From the NCBI GenBank assembly GCA_028690485.1, contig JAQVBD010000012.1, positions 1-37,668 of the forward strand: 37,668 nt of DNA, given 5' to 3'. The translations under genes were made by a program, and so were the position numbers. Shown one piece after another: positions 25,467 through 34,083 of this stretch. Under the pieces are notes generated by a model that ran no database searches, was not told where the DNA came from, and saw nothing but the letters and a program-made list of their open reading frames with translations. How positions within the stretch are numbered: the stretch's first letter is position 1; each line of letters starts with the position of its first letter. This DNA is from Endomicrobiaceae bacterium (lineage in GTDB: Bacteria; Elusimicrobiota; Endomicrobiia; Endomicrobiales; Endomicrobiaceae).

Positions 25467-26897
25467 ATGATTAAGTTTGGAACTTCAGGTTGGAGAGGCA
25501 TTATAGCAGATGAATTTACTTTTGATAATGTGAAGATAGTTACACAAGCTATAGCAAATTATATACTTAATGATGCAAAAGATTATAAAAAAGGTTCTGC
25601 AGTTATTATTGGGTATGATACAAGATTTATGTCGGAAAAATTTGCAGTAGTTTCTGCAGAAGTTTTGGCAGGAAACAAAATAAAGGCTTTACTTTGTAAA
25701 AGAAATACTCCGACACCTGTAATAGCTTATGATATTATAAAAAACAAACTTGCCGGAGGTATTAATTTTACAGCAAGTCATAATCCGCCGGAATATAATG
25801 GAATTAAATTTTCTCCTTCATGGGGTGGTCCTGCTCTTCCGGAAACAACAGAAAAGATAGAAAAATATTGTGCTGCTATATCAATAAAAGATGTTAAAAT
25901 TTTATCAATTAATGAAGGATTAAAATCGAAGATTATTGAATATTATGATCCAAGACCGGCATATTTAAAAAGAATAAAAGAGTTAGTTAATTTTAAAGTA
26001 TTAAAAAAATCTTCTATTAAGGTTGCTGTCGATCTACTACACGGGACTGGTGATGATTATTTAGATACTTTGTTAGCTAGTGCAGGTATAAAATTAAAGG
26101 TTATGAATAAAAACAGAGATGTTTTATTTGACGGACATTCTCCGGAACCTAATGAAGATAATTTAAAAGAGTTAAAATCTATTATAAAAAAAGAATCTTA
26201 TAAAATTGGACTTTCTGTAGATGGTGATGCTGATAGGTTTGGAATAATAGATTCAGATGGAACATTTATAACTCCTAACCAAGTTATACCTATATTGTTA
26301 TATCATTTAAATAAAACAAGAGGTTGGAAAGGTATAGTAGCAAGAAGTGTTATGACAAGTCATATGCTTGATAAATTAGCAGCAAAACTTAATATTGAAG
26401 TTAAAGAAACGCCGGTAGGGTTTAAATATATCGGTGAACTTATGACAGAAAGACCAAATGATTTTATTATTGGCGGAGAAGAGTCAGGAGGCCTTACTAT
26501 TAGAGGGCATGTTCCTGAAAAAGATGGGATATTAGCCTGTTTGCTTATGGCAGAAGCAGTTGCAATGCATAAAAAATCTTTAGGTGCAATTTTAAAAGAT
26601 ATATATAAACTTACAGGAAATATTATAACTTCTAGAGAAAATTTCCGTTTACCGAAAGAAACAATGGAAAAATTTAAAGAGACTTTGAAAAAATCTACAC
26701 CATCTAAAATAGGTGGGATGAAAATAAAACAAGTTGTAACATTAGATGGTTACAAATTTATTATTGATGATTTTACTTGGATAGGATTTAGATTATCTGG
26801 GACAGAGCCTATTGTAAGGTTATATGTTGAAGCGGCATCTAATGATACAATAAAAAAATTAATTTCAGCTGGAGAAAAATTTGTCAACGGAAAATGA
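25467..26897 (+). CDS. Phosphoglucomutase/phosphomannomutase
   Basis: A 476-residue alpha-D-phosphohexomutase interconverting hexose-6-phosphate and hexose-1-phosphate. All four active-site loops are present: 'INFTASHNPPEYNG' with phosphoserine S104, metal-binding DGDADR (252-257), sugar-binding 'IIGGEESGGLTIRGH' near residue 338, and phosphate-binding 'FRLSGTEPIVRLY' near the C-terminus. It follows the nucleotidyltransferase fusion by 15 bases with a GGAGAG ribosome-binding site, so the pair can channel hexose-6-P to an NDP-sugar. Whether glucose or mannose is preferred cannot be read from sequence. Confidence 0.95.
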   Translation: MIKFGTSGWRGIIADEFTFDNVKIVTQAIANYILNDAKDYKKGSAVIIGYDTRFMSEKFAVVSAEVLAGNKIKALLCKRNTPTPVIAYDIIKNKLAGGINFTASHNPPEYNGIKFSPSWGGPALPETTEKIEKYCAAISIKDVKILSINEGLKSKIIEYYDPRPAYLKRIKELVNFKVLKKSSIKVAVDLLHGTGDDYLDTLLASAGIKLKVMNKNRDVLFDGHSPEPNEDNLKELKSIIKKESYKIGLSVDGDADRFGIIDSDGTFITPNQVIPILLYHLNKTRGWKGIVARSVMTSHMLDKLAAKLNIEVKETPVGFKYIGELMTERPNDFIIGGEESGGLTIRGHVPEKDGILACLLMAEAVAMHKKSLGAILKDIYKLTGNIITSRENFRLPKETMEKFKETLKKSTPSKIGGMKIKQVVTLDGYKFIIDDFTWIGFRLSGTEPIVRLYVEAASNDTIKKLISAGEKFVNGK

Positions 26898-27588
26898 TGA
26901 AAACTCTAAAATAAAACAGTCAGAAATTAATGTATTTAAAAAATTTTTAAAAAAATATTTTGTAGCCGGTTTATTTGTTATTTTACCGTTATGGTTAACA
27001 TTTGTTGTTATCCTTATTGTCTTTGATTGGACTAGCGGTTTCTCAATGCCGTATTTGTTGCCAATTTTTAAATTTTTTATTGCAGATAAATCATGGGTAT
27101 ATGTTTTAGCAAAAATATCTAGTTTCTTTTTGACAATATTAATAATTTCTTTAGTTGGTTTTTTAACAACAAAACTTATTGGAAAAAAACTTGTTTCATT
27201 AATAGAAGATTTATTTGCAAAAATCCCACTGTTTGGTAGTATTTATTTATCATTAAAGAAGTTATTTTCATTTTTTTCAAACAATGATAAAAGTTTGAAT
27301 TTTCAAAAAGTAGTTTTTATCCCATTTCCTAATAAAGAATGTTATTGTGTAGCTTTTTCTACCGGAGAAAAAATTATAAATAATGAAAAATATATCAGTG
27401 TTTTTATGCCAACAACACCAAATCCTACTACCGGATTTTTGATGTTAATAAAAGAAAAAGATATTATAGAAAGTGATTATACTGTTGAGGAAGGGATTCA
27501 ATATATTATATCTGCAGGCATTATAAGTCCAGTATGTAAAACAGGATTGAAAGTTGAATTTTTGGAGAAAGAAAATGTCAATATATAA
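26881..27588 (+). CDS. DUF502 family membrane protein, TTG start
   Basis: A 235-residue integral membrane protein of the DUF502 family. 'KKYFVAGLFVILPLWLTFVV' is the signature first helix, a second helix lies near 72-98 ('FFLTILIISLVGFLTTKLIG'), then 'EDLFAKIPLFGSIYLSLKKL', 'VVFIPFPNKECYCVAFSTG' and 'VFMPTTPNPTTGFLML'. The function of the family is unknown. TTG at 26881 is supported by GGAG at 26871-26874; a nearby ATG at 26894 is out of frame. It overlaps the mutase gene by 17 bases and hisS by 14, so all three are likely coupled. Confidence 0.88.
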   Translation: MSTENDENSKIKQSEINVFKKFLKKYFVAGLFVILPLWLTFVVILIVFDWTSGFSMPYLLPIFKFFIADKSWVYVLAKISSFFLTILIISLVGFLTTKLIGKKLVSLIEDLFAKIPLFGSIYLSLKKLFSFFSNNDKSLNFQKVVFIPFPNKECYCVAFSTGEKIINNEKYISVFMPTTPNPTTGFLMLIKEKDIIESDYTVEEGIQYIISAGIISPVCKTGLKVEFLEKENVNI

Positions 27589-28900
27589 AGCACCTAGAGG
27601 AACACATGATATTTTTGGTAAGTTAGCTTTAGGACTAGAAAAATTAGATTTAATTTCAAGACAAGTATTTAGAAAACATAATTTTAAAGAAGTTAGAACA
27701 CCTATTTTTGAAGATGTCTCTTTATTTACGAGGTCTATTGGTGAAGCAACAGATATTGTTGAAAAGGAAATGTATGTTTTTGAAGATAGAAAGGGAAGAA
27801 AATTAGCTTTAAGACCGGAAGGGACAGCATCTCTTGTTAGAGCATATATAGAACATAGATTTGATATGACAGAACCTATCGGTAAATTTTTTTATTCAGG
27901 TGAAATGTTCAGATATGAAAGACCACAAGCAGGAAGATACAGACAGTTTTTACAAATGGGTGCGGAATATTTAGCAAATCCAAGTCCAAATGCAGATGTA
28001 GAAATTATTTTGGTAGCAAAAGAAATATTATCAACTTTAAATATAAAAGATATTACAATCCATTTAAATTCATTAGGTTGTCCTAAGTGCAGAGCAGAGT
28101 TTAGACAAAAATTAGTTGATTATTTTGCATCTATTAGTGATTTGTGTGAAGATTGTAAAAGAAGATTAGAAAAAAATCCTTTAAGATTATTGGATTGTAA
28201 AATAGATTCAAATAAATTTCAAAACGTTCCTACAATGCAGGAATGTTTATGTGATGACTGTAATAATCATTTTCAACAGGTTCAAGCATTGTTGAAAAGA
28301 GTTGATTGTGATTATATAGTTGACCATAAACTTGTTAGAGGATTGGATTATTATACAAGAACTGTTTTTGAGGTTCGTTCATCGTCGGTTGGTTCTCAAG
28401 ATGCTTTATGTGCAGGCGGAAGATATGACAATTTAGTAAAGGAATTAGGCGGGCAACAGATTCCAAGTGTAGGTTTTGCTTTAGGGTGTGAAAGAGTTTT
28501 AATGGCATGTGAACAAAATGGTTTTTTTGATAGTCTTCAAACAGATGATGTTGTCTTTATTGCATTGGCAGATGAAGAATTATTTGTAGATGCTTTTACT
28601 TTTGCAAATGACTTAATATTAAACAATAATGATATAAGAAAAGATATTTGTTTATCTGAAAATATAATAATAGAAGGTCCTTTTTTAAATAAAAGTTTAA
28701 AATCACAATTTAAACTTGCTGATAAAATTGGTGCTAAAAAAACAATAATTTTCGGTAAGAATGAATTTGATAAAGGCAAAATTATTGTTAAAGATATGGT
28801 TACTCAAGAACAAAAAGAAGTTAAATTGCCGGATTATTGTTTTAATCGTCAAATTTGTAATACAGATTCTAATGAAGTATTTAAAAATGTTAAAAAATAG
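27575..28900 (+). CDS. hisS: Histidine-tRNA ligase
   Basis: A 441-residue class II aminoacyl-tRNA synthetase. 'APRGTHDIFG' opens the protein, 'LRPEGTASLVRAYIEH' and 'FRYERPQAGRYRQFLQMGAEYL' are motif 1/2 elements, 'LVRGLDYYTRTVFEV' is the histidine-specific HisA motif, and 'GGRYDNL' with 'PSVGFALGCERVLMA' supplies motif 3. A C-terminal anticodon-binding domain follows. Two CxxC pairs ('GCPKC', 'LCEDC') and 'CLCDDC' sit in the insertion domain. The ATG at 27575 is chosen for GGAG at 27564-27567; the longer frame from 27554 lies inside DUF502. It ends inside the TadE-like gene. Confidence 0.97.
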   Translation: MSIYKAPRGTHDIFGKLALGLEKLDLISRQVFRKHNFKEVRTPIFEDVSLFTRSIGEATDIVEKEMYVFEDRKGRKLALRPEGTASLVRAYIEHRFDMTEPIGKFFYSGEMFRYERPQAGRYRQFLQMGAEYLANPSPNADVEIILVAKEILSTLNIKDITIHLNSLGCPKCRAEFRQKLVDYFASISDLCEDCKRRLEKNPLRLLDCKIDSNKFQNVPTMQECLCDDCNNHFQQVQALLKRVDCDYIVDHKLVRGLDYYTRTVFEVRSSSVGSQDALCAGGRYDNLVKELGGQQIPSVGFALGCERVLMACEQNGFFDSLQTDDVVFIALADEELFVDAFTFANDLILNNNDIRKDICLSENIIIEGPFLNKSLKSQFKLADKIGAKKTIIFGKNEFDKGKIIVKDMVTQEQKEVKLPDYCFNRQICNTDSNEVFKNVKK

Positions 28901-29405
28901 AAAAGGCAATGCTTTTGTTGAAGCTCTTTTTATTTTGCCGATGATGGTTTTGATGTTTGTCTCGGTTATATGGTTTGCAAGAGTTCTTTTAACTTGGCAG
29001 CAATTAATTTCTGCCACTAGATATGGTACGGATATGATAGCTACCACAACATTAAATGCCTATGATATAAAAAAAGATATTGAGAATTATTTAACACATA
29101 GAATGATAGATGGAAGAAGATTAGATGCTGAAAAGATTAAAGAAATAAATGTTGATATTAATGATTATCCAAAAATTGATATTAATGTTAGAGATTTAAC
29201 TAAGATTTTTAATGATATAAACGGATTGATAAAAGGATTACTTATTCCAAATGCGGATGTTTCATCTGTAAAAATTACTTATTGTTATGATTTACCTAAC
29301 ATTATGCATTTTGTTGGTTTAAAAGAAATTAATATAACTGCAAAATCATCTGTTTTATCCGGTAGTGGATGTAAAAATAATATACATAATAGGTCTTCAA
29401 AATAA
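28887..29405 (+). CDS. TadE-like pseudopilin
   Basis: A 172-residue TadE-family protein. 'KNRKG|NAFVEALFILPMMVLMFVS' shows a prepilin-type site with Glu at mature position 5 and the family's 'VEA...LP' motif in the single helix. 'TWQQLISATRYGTDMIATTT' is the conserved post-helix segment. The ATG at 28887 is preferred (GAAG at 28874-28877, normal short leader); ATG 28872 is possible. It overlaps the hisS 3' end by 14 bases, so it is read through from the hisS transcript and opens the Tad pilus module. Confidence 0.82.
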   Translation: MLKNRKGNAFVEALFILPMMVLMFVSVIWFARVLLTWQQLISATRYGTDMIATTTLNAYDIKKDIENYLTHRMIDGRRLDAEKIKEINVDINDYPKIDINVRDLTKIFNDINGLIKGLLIPNADVSSVKITYCYDLPNIMHFVGLKEINITAKSSVLSGSGCKNNIHNRSSK

Positions 29406-29425
29406 AAAAATGGAGGGAAGTTAAC

Positions 29426-29590
29426 ATGTTAAGAAGCAATAAAGGACAAGGAATGGTAGAATATATTTTAATCGTAGTATTAATAGTTATTGTTGCATTA
29501 GTAGGTGTTAAATTGTTTGGTAAAAATGTAAATGAAATTTTTACATCTTCTGCTGATAAAATATCTCAGGAAGCAAGTGCAAATAGATAA
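29426..29590 (+). CDS. flp: Flp/Fap-type pilin (major Tad pilin)
   Basis: A 54-residue small gene: MLRSNKGQGMVEYILIVVLI..., ending in ASANR. It matches the Flp signature exactly, with processing after G7, then four residues and E-Y (QGMVEY) and a hydrophobic helix, leaving a mature pilin of 47 residues. A strong GGAGG at 29412-29416 precedes the ATG. Flp is the only pilin of this class in the window and would form the Tad fibre; prepilin peptidase (TadV/CpaA) is not in the window. Confidence 0.9.
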   Translation: MLRSNKGQGMVEYILIVVLIVIVALVGVKLFGKNVNEIFTSSADKISQEASANR

Positions 29591-29591
29591 T

Positions 29592-30428
29592 ATGAAAAAA
29601 ACTTTTATACTATCTGGAATTTTGGCATTGTTATCAACAATTTTCGTTGTTCTTTATTTATATGATATTGAACAAAAAAATAAAGCAATGTCTGAACCTG
29701 TGAAAATTGTTGTTGCAGATGTAAAAATAGAACAGGGAAAAATAATTACATCTTCAATGCTTAAAGAAAAATTTGTACCTAAACAATATGTTCAGCCAAA
29801 GTACATATCAAGTATAAAAGATTTTTATGTTGACAAAAATCCTTCATTTATGTCAATAGTGGCTTTTGAAGAGGGTGAACAAATCACATCAACTAAAGTT
29901 TTACCAATTACATCTGATGCAGGTATATCTAATACTATACCTGATAATAAAAGAGCTGTAACATTAATTTTTGATAGAGATGAGATTGCAGGTATAGTTG
30001 CTCCCGGCAGCAGAATAGATTTAATATCAATTATTGAATATGAAAATAAAGATAAAACCCTTATAGAATCATCACTTGTAATAGCTCAGAATTTATTAGT
30101 TTTAGCTGTAGGTAATAATGTTATTGGCGGTATAAACGATATCAAACAAGAAAATATAACTGTAAATTTACCTGTTACTATGGCAGTATCAATTATAGAA
30201 GCTCAGCAAATAATGCTTGCTCAGGAAAAAGGTATTATAAAAATAGCATTAAGACCATCAGGTGATTTAACAGTTAATCAAATACAGCCAATAAAAATAA
30301 ATGATATTTTTAAAGATGCATCAAAAACTGTATTAAAACAATCAAATAGCGATATGCAAACTTTAAAAGAAATTCAAAAATCTCAAAAAGAAGCTATTGA
30401 TATAATAAACAGGTATTCTTCAAAATGA
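29592..30428 (+). CDS. cpaB: Tad pilus assembly protein CpaB/RcpC
   Basis: A 278-residue CpaB/RcpC protein, a periplasmic Tad component thought to work with the secretin. An N-terminal signal/anchor helix (about 4-22, 'FILSGILALLSTIFVVLYLY') is followed by an SAF domain ('IVVADVKIEQGKIITSSMLKEKFVP', 'FEEGEQITSTKVLP') and the C-terminal RcpC region ('RAVTLIFDRDEIAGIVAPGSRIDLIS', 'NLPVTMAVSIIEAQQIMLAQEKGIIKIALRPSGD', quoted here in pieces of the visible text). The ATG at 29592 sits one base after the flp stop. Confidence 0.9.
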   Translation: MKKTFILSGILALLSTIFVVLYLYDIEQKNKAMSEPVKIVVADVKIEQGKIITSSMLKEKFVPKQYVQPKYISSIKDFYVDKNPSFMSIVAFEEGEQITSTKVLPITSDAGISNTIPDNKRAVTLIFDRDEIAGIVAPGSRIDLISIIEYENKDKTLIESSLVIAQNLLVLAVGNNVIGGINDIKQENITVNLPVTMAVSIIEAQQIMLAQEKGIIKIALRPSGDLTVNQIQPIKINDIFKDASKTVLKQSNSDMQTLKEIQKSQKEAIDIINRYSSK

Positions 30429-32356
30429 AAAACAATAAAATAATATCAATCATTCAAATAGATAGTCCTTTATATGTAAATACATTGCTAAGCGGAATGT
30501 CAAGCTTGTATTCTTATCAAGATAAGAATACTGTTGTTGTTGATATTAGAAGCGTTAAAAGTGATATTCTTTGGTCTGTTTATGGTAAGGAAAACATAAA
30601 ATATATAGATGAAATATTAAATGTAGGATCAAGTATAAATACTCAGATGTTAAAAACATATCTTGATTCAAAAAGTGAAATTTTATGTGTTAGAGATATA
30701 AATAATATATTGCAAAATGTTAATATAAATTATTTTTTTGAATGTTTAGCATCTATATATGACAATATTATTTTAGTTATCCAAGATAAATCAGTAGAGT
30801 GCAAAAAGTTCGTTTTAGGTATCTCTGATATAATACTGTTTTCTTTTATTAAAGAACCAACTTCGTTTGAAAATTGTAAAAATTTGTATTTGGAACTTTC
30901 AACTGAAAAAACAAAAGAAATTAGAATGTTGCCCGTTATGTTTGATATAGAAACAAATTATGATTTTGATAATGAAGATTATGATTTTATTTATAAAGAA
31001 CTTATAGTATTGCCTCTTTCTTTTAAAATTAAACAAGAAGTTCTCAATGCAAATTTTTTATTTAATGATAAATCAAATGCATTTGTAAAAGCATTGGATA
31101 ATTTAATTGAAAAAATTTCAAAAAGCAATTGTATAGCTGTAAAAAAAGAATATTCTCCTTGTGATCCAATATCTAAATATAAAGAGATAAAATCTAAAAT
31201 ACATAAAGATTTAATTGTAAGAATGCAAGAATATGCAAATGAAAAAGATCAACAAAAATTACGCAATATTGTTGAGATGCAAATAGAAGGTTTGTTAAAG
31301 TTTATTGACATAGGATTAAGTTTTACTGAAGAACAAAGATTAACTAAAGAACTTTCAGATGAAATTTTAGGTTTAGGGGTTTTAGAAGATTTTCTTAACG
31401 ATAATGAAATTACAGAAATAATGGTAAACGGGTGTCAAAATATTTATGTTGAAAAAAATGGTAAATTGCAACAGACAGAAATAAAATTTCAAGATACAAA
31501 TAAGTTAAGAATAGTTATAGATAGAATCGCTTCTTCCGTTGGACGGCATATTGATGAAGCTTCTCCAATTGTTGATGCAAGGCTTCAAGATGGTTCAAGA
31601 GTAAATGCTGTTATTGCACCAATTGCTCTTAATGGTCCAATATTAACAATAAGAAAATTTGCAAAACATAAACTTTCTGCAGATGATATTATATCTTATG
31701 GCAGTGCCAATATTGAAATGATAAATTTTTTAACTCAGGCAGTTAAAAATAAACAAAATATTTTAATTTCCGGTGGAACAGGAACCGGTAAGACTACTTT
31801 ATTAAATGTGATATCATCATTTATTTCTGATGATGAGAGAATTATAACTATAGAAGATTCAGCTGAATTACAATTACAACAAAAACATGTTATCAGACTA
31901 GAAACCAGAACAAAGTCTATAGAAGGAACATCTGAGATAACAATCCGACAATTAGTTGTTAATGCATTAAGAATGAGACCGGACAGAATTATAGTTGGTG
32001 AATGTAGATCCGGAGAAACTCTTGATATGTTACAGGCAATGAATACTGGACATAATGGGTCAATGACAACAGTTCATTCTAATTCATGCAAGGATGCTAT
32101 TTCCAGACTTTTAGTAATGGTTATAATGGCAGGTGTGGATTTGCCGGAGAAATCAATACTTTCTATGATATATTCAGCAATAAATATTATTGTTCAGATT
32201 AAGAGATTCCCTGATGGAAGCAGAAAAATATCAGAAATTTCACTTCTTCAAAAATCAAGTGATAATTCGTATGAACTTGTTCCGGCTTTTCAATATGATA
32301 TAGAAAGTAATACTTTCAAGACACTTCTTTCATTAGAGCAAGGTTGTTGTAAATGA
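30425..32356 (+). CDS. TadZ-like/CpaF fusion: Tad secretion ATPase (TadA) with N-terminal degenerate MinD-like domain
   Basis: A 643-residue protein, about 200 longer than ordinary CpaF/TadA. Residues 300-640 are the secretion ATPase: 'EILGLGVLEDFLNDNEITEI', 'GSRVNAVIAPIAL', Walker A GGTGTGKT (450-457), 'TIEDSAELQL', Walker B 'IIVGECRSGE' and 'GHNGSMTTVHSN'. Residues 1-230 ('KIISIIQIDS...', 'NTVVVDIRSVKSDILW', 'YDNIILVIQDKS') have the alternating strands of a CpaE/TadZ MinD-like localisation ATPase but no Walker A. TadZ normally is a separate gene next to tadA, so this appears to be a natural fusion. It overlaps cpaB and tadB by 4 bases each (ATGA). Confidence 0.85.
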   Translation: MKNNKIISIIQIDSPLYVNTLLSGMSSLYSYQDKNTVVVDIRSVKSDILWSVYGKENIKYIDEILNVGSSINTQMLKTYLDSKSEILCVRDINNILQNVNINYFFECLASIYDNIILVIQDKSVECKKFVLGISDIILFSFIKEPTSFENCKNLYLELSTEKTKEIRMLPVMFDIETNYDFDNEDYDFIYKELIVLPLSFKIKQEVLNANFLFNDKSNAFVKALDNLIEKISKSNCIAVKKEYSPCDPISKYKEIKSKIHKDLIVRMQEYANEKDQQKLRNIVEMQIEGLLKFIDIGLSFTEEQRLTKELSDEILGLGVLEDFLNDNEITEIMVNGCQNIYVEKNGKLQQTEIKFQDTNKLRIVIDRIASSVGRHIDEASPIVDARLQDGSRVNAVIAPIALNGPILTIRKFAKHKLSADDIISYGSANIEMINFLTQAVKNKQNILISGGTGTGKTTLLNVISSFISDDERIITIEDSAELQLQQKHVIRLETRTKSIEGTSEITIRQLVVNALRMRPDRIIVGECRSGETLDMLQAMNTGHNGSMTTVHSNSCKDAISRLLVMVIMAGVDLPEKSILSMIYSAINIIVQIKRFPDGSRKISEISLLQKSSDNSYELVPAFQYDIESNTFKTLLSLEQGCCK

Positions 32357-33156
32357 CACCTCTTTATTTAGTATGTTTCTGTATATCCTTTTCATTGCTT
32401 ATATATATATTATTTTTGTTTGTTTTAGAAAAAATAAATAAAAGTAATAAAAAAAAATCTAAAATAAAAACATATGGTAATAAAAAAAATATTATAATTT
32501 TATTATCTATATTTATAATACTATCTGTAATTTTGAATATTATATTTTCAATCTTGATAAGTATGATAGTTATTTATTTTAATTGGTTGTATAAAAAGAA
32601 ACAAGAACAAAATTATAGAAAAAGTGTGGACAAACAGATTGTTGAATCAATAAGAATATTTAGAAATATTATTTTGTCAGGTCAATCAATATTACAAGCA
32701 ATAGATGCAGTTTCTAAGCAAGTAAAGCCCCCTTTAGCAGATGAATTCAGAAAGATATTTGAAAGAGTTTCATTAGGTGTTGGTTTAGATGAGGCATTGC
32801 AAGAATCTTCTTTGAATATTCAAAGTGAACAATATAAACTGTTTATAGATTCAGTAAGAATATCCAATATCACAGGTGCAAAGTTATCGGATATTTTAGA
32901 TAAAATAGAAAAATCTATTACACAAAGACTTGTCATATATTCAAAAGTAGAAGCATTAACTTCACAAGGCAAAATGTCAGGTAATATTATTAGTGTAGTT
33001 CCTTTTTTTATTATTTTATTTGTATATTTTATTGAACCTGATATGATGAGTGTTTTATTTACAACTTTAATTGGAAATATTATTTTATTTATATCAATCG
33101 TTATGATGTTATTAGGTTCTTTTTTTATGAGAAAAATATCGGAGATAGATATTTAA
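32353..33156 (+). CDS. tadB: Tad pilus inner-membrane platform protein TadB
   Basis: A 267-residue membrane protein of the T2SSF type. Two N-terminal hydrophobic segments (about 5-25 and 46-75) precede the T2SSF domain: 'ESIRIFRNIILSGQSILQAIDAVSKQVKPPLADEF', shown here as separate conserved blocks 'RNIILSGQSILQAI' and 'LGVGLDEALQESS', then 'LFIDSVRISNITGAKLSDIL' and two C-terminal helices. It couples the TadA motor to Flp pilin extraction together with TadC. ATGA overlap with the ATPase gene and one-base overlap with tadC indicate tight coupling. Confidence 0.88.
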   Translation: MTPLYLVCFCISFSLLIYILFLFVLEKINKSNKKKSKIKTYGNKKNIIILLSIFIILSVILNIIFSILISMIVIYFNWLYKKKQEQNYRKSVDKQIVESIRIFRNIILSGQSILQAIDAVSKQVKPPLADEFRKIFERVSLGVGLDEALQESSLNIQSEQYKLFIDSVRISNITGAKLSDILDKIEKSITQRLVIYSKVEALTSQGKMSGNIISVVPFFIILFVYFIEPDMMSVLFTTLIGNIILFISIVMMLLGSFFMRKISEIDI

Positions 33157-34037
33157 TGTATTTAATTTTAGCATCTTTATGTTTTTTTATATTATCGATA
33201 ATAATAATAAATTATTTATTAAGTACTTTTATAATTGTATCTAATAAAATGAAACAATATAATGTCAAAAAACATGATAAATATTTTCTATTATCGTTTT
33301 TTATATCTTTTTCAAAACCTTTGGTTTTTATATTAAAAAAAATCAAAACAAAATATTTTATTAATTATATCAATAAAGTAAATTCTATATTAAAAACTTT
33401 ACAGTATCCTTATACAAATCTGAATGGATATAGTTTTTTTGTTTTACAATTTGTAATTATGTTAATAAGTATTTTGGTTGCAGTTATTTTAGTAGGGTTT
33501 GATATAGTAATTATTGTCTGTGTCGGGATATTATTTTTTATTTTACCGTATTTAAAAATTTATGAAGAAAACAGGAAAAAAGTTTCATTAATAATCAGAC
33601 AATTACCTAATTTAGCAGATTTATTATCTGTAATGATTGTTTCCGGTGTAGATTTTAATAATGCACTTGTTAAAATAGCATCAATATTACAAGGTACATT
33701 GTCATCAGAGATAAAAAATATTATCTCAAAAGTATCATTTGGCATAGATGTTAAAGCCGCTCTTAATGAAATGGCTGAAAAATATAATTTAGAACAATTG
33801 AATTTATTTGTCAGGGCTGTAAATTCATCATTAGAATCAGGGCTTGGAATATCAGATGCATTAAATAAAATTTCAGAGCAGATTAAAATAGAAAATGCAT
33901 CTATTGCAGAGAAAAAAGCTCAAGAAGCTCCCGTAAAAATGTTAATCCCCATGACTTTACTTATTTTGCCGACAATATTTATATTATTATTTGCTCCGAT
34001 TATCATTTCTTTTATTAGAACAGGGTCATTTTTTTAA
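33156..34037 (+). CDS. tadC: Tad pilus inner-membrane platform protein TadC
   Basis: A 293-residue membrane protein with a T2SSF domain. An N-terminal helix (2-24), a helix pair near 90-130 and the conserved block 'QLPNLADLLSVMIVSGVDF', 'KVSFGIDVKAALNEMAEKY', 'LNLFVRAVNSSLESGLGISD' precede a C-terminal helix ('MTLLILPTIFILLFAPIII'). It is the paralogous partner of TadB. It is the last Tad gene; the heat-shock promoter begins 18 bases after its stop and no hairpin terminator is visible between them. Confidence 0.88.
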   Translation: MYLILASLCFFILSIIIINYLLSTFIIVSNKMKQYNVKKHDKYFLLSFFISFSKPLVFILKKIKTKYFINYINKVNSILKTLQYPYTNLNGYSFFVLQFVIMLISILVAVILVGFDIVIIVCVGILFFILPYLKIYEENRKKVSLIIRQLPNLADLLSVMIVSGVDFNNALVKIASILQGTLSSEIKNIISKVSFGIDVKAALNEMAEKYNLEQLNLFVRAVNSSLESGLGISDALNKISEQIKIENASIAEKKAQEAPVKMLIPMTLLILPTIFILLFAPIIISFIRTGSFF

Positions 34038-34054
34038 ATTCACCGTTAATAAAC

Positions 34055-34083
34055 TTGACAAAAAAATTTGTCTGTGTTATAAT
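34055..34083 (+). promoter_or_regulatory. Perfect-consensus promoter of hrcA-grpE-dnaK
   Basis: TTGACA (34055-34060), a 17-base spacer, TATAAT (34078-34083). The -10 directly abuts the CIRCE element. The spacer holds part of an inverted repeat, GACAAA-N4-TTTGTC (34057-34072). Confidence 0.9.

Noticed and set aside
28761-28886. A 42-residue N-terminal extension of the TadE-like protein
   Set aside because: It lies wholly inside hisS in another frame and would put the prepilin site 49 residues in; ATG 28887 gives a normal leader.
29532-29591. A longer CpaB start inside the flp gene
   Set aside because: The upstream 20 residues overlap flp out of frame; ATG 29592 begins a clean signal/anchor sequence.
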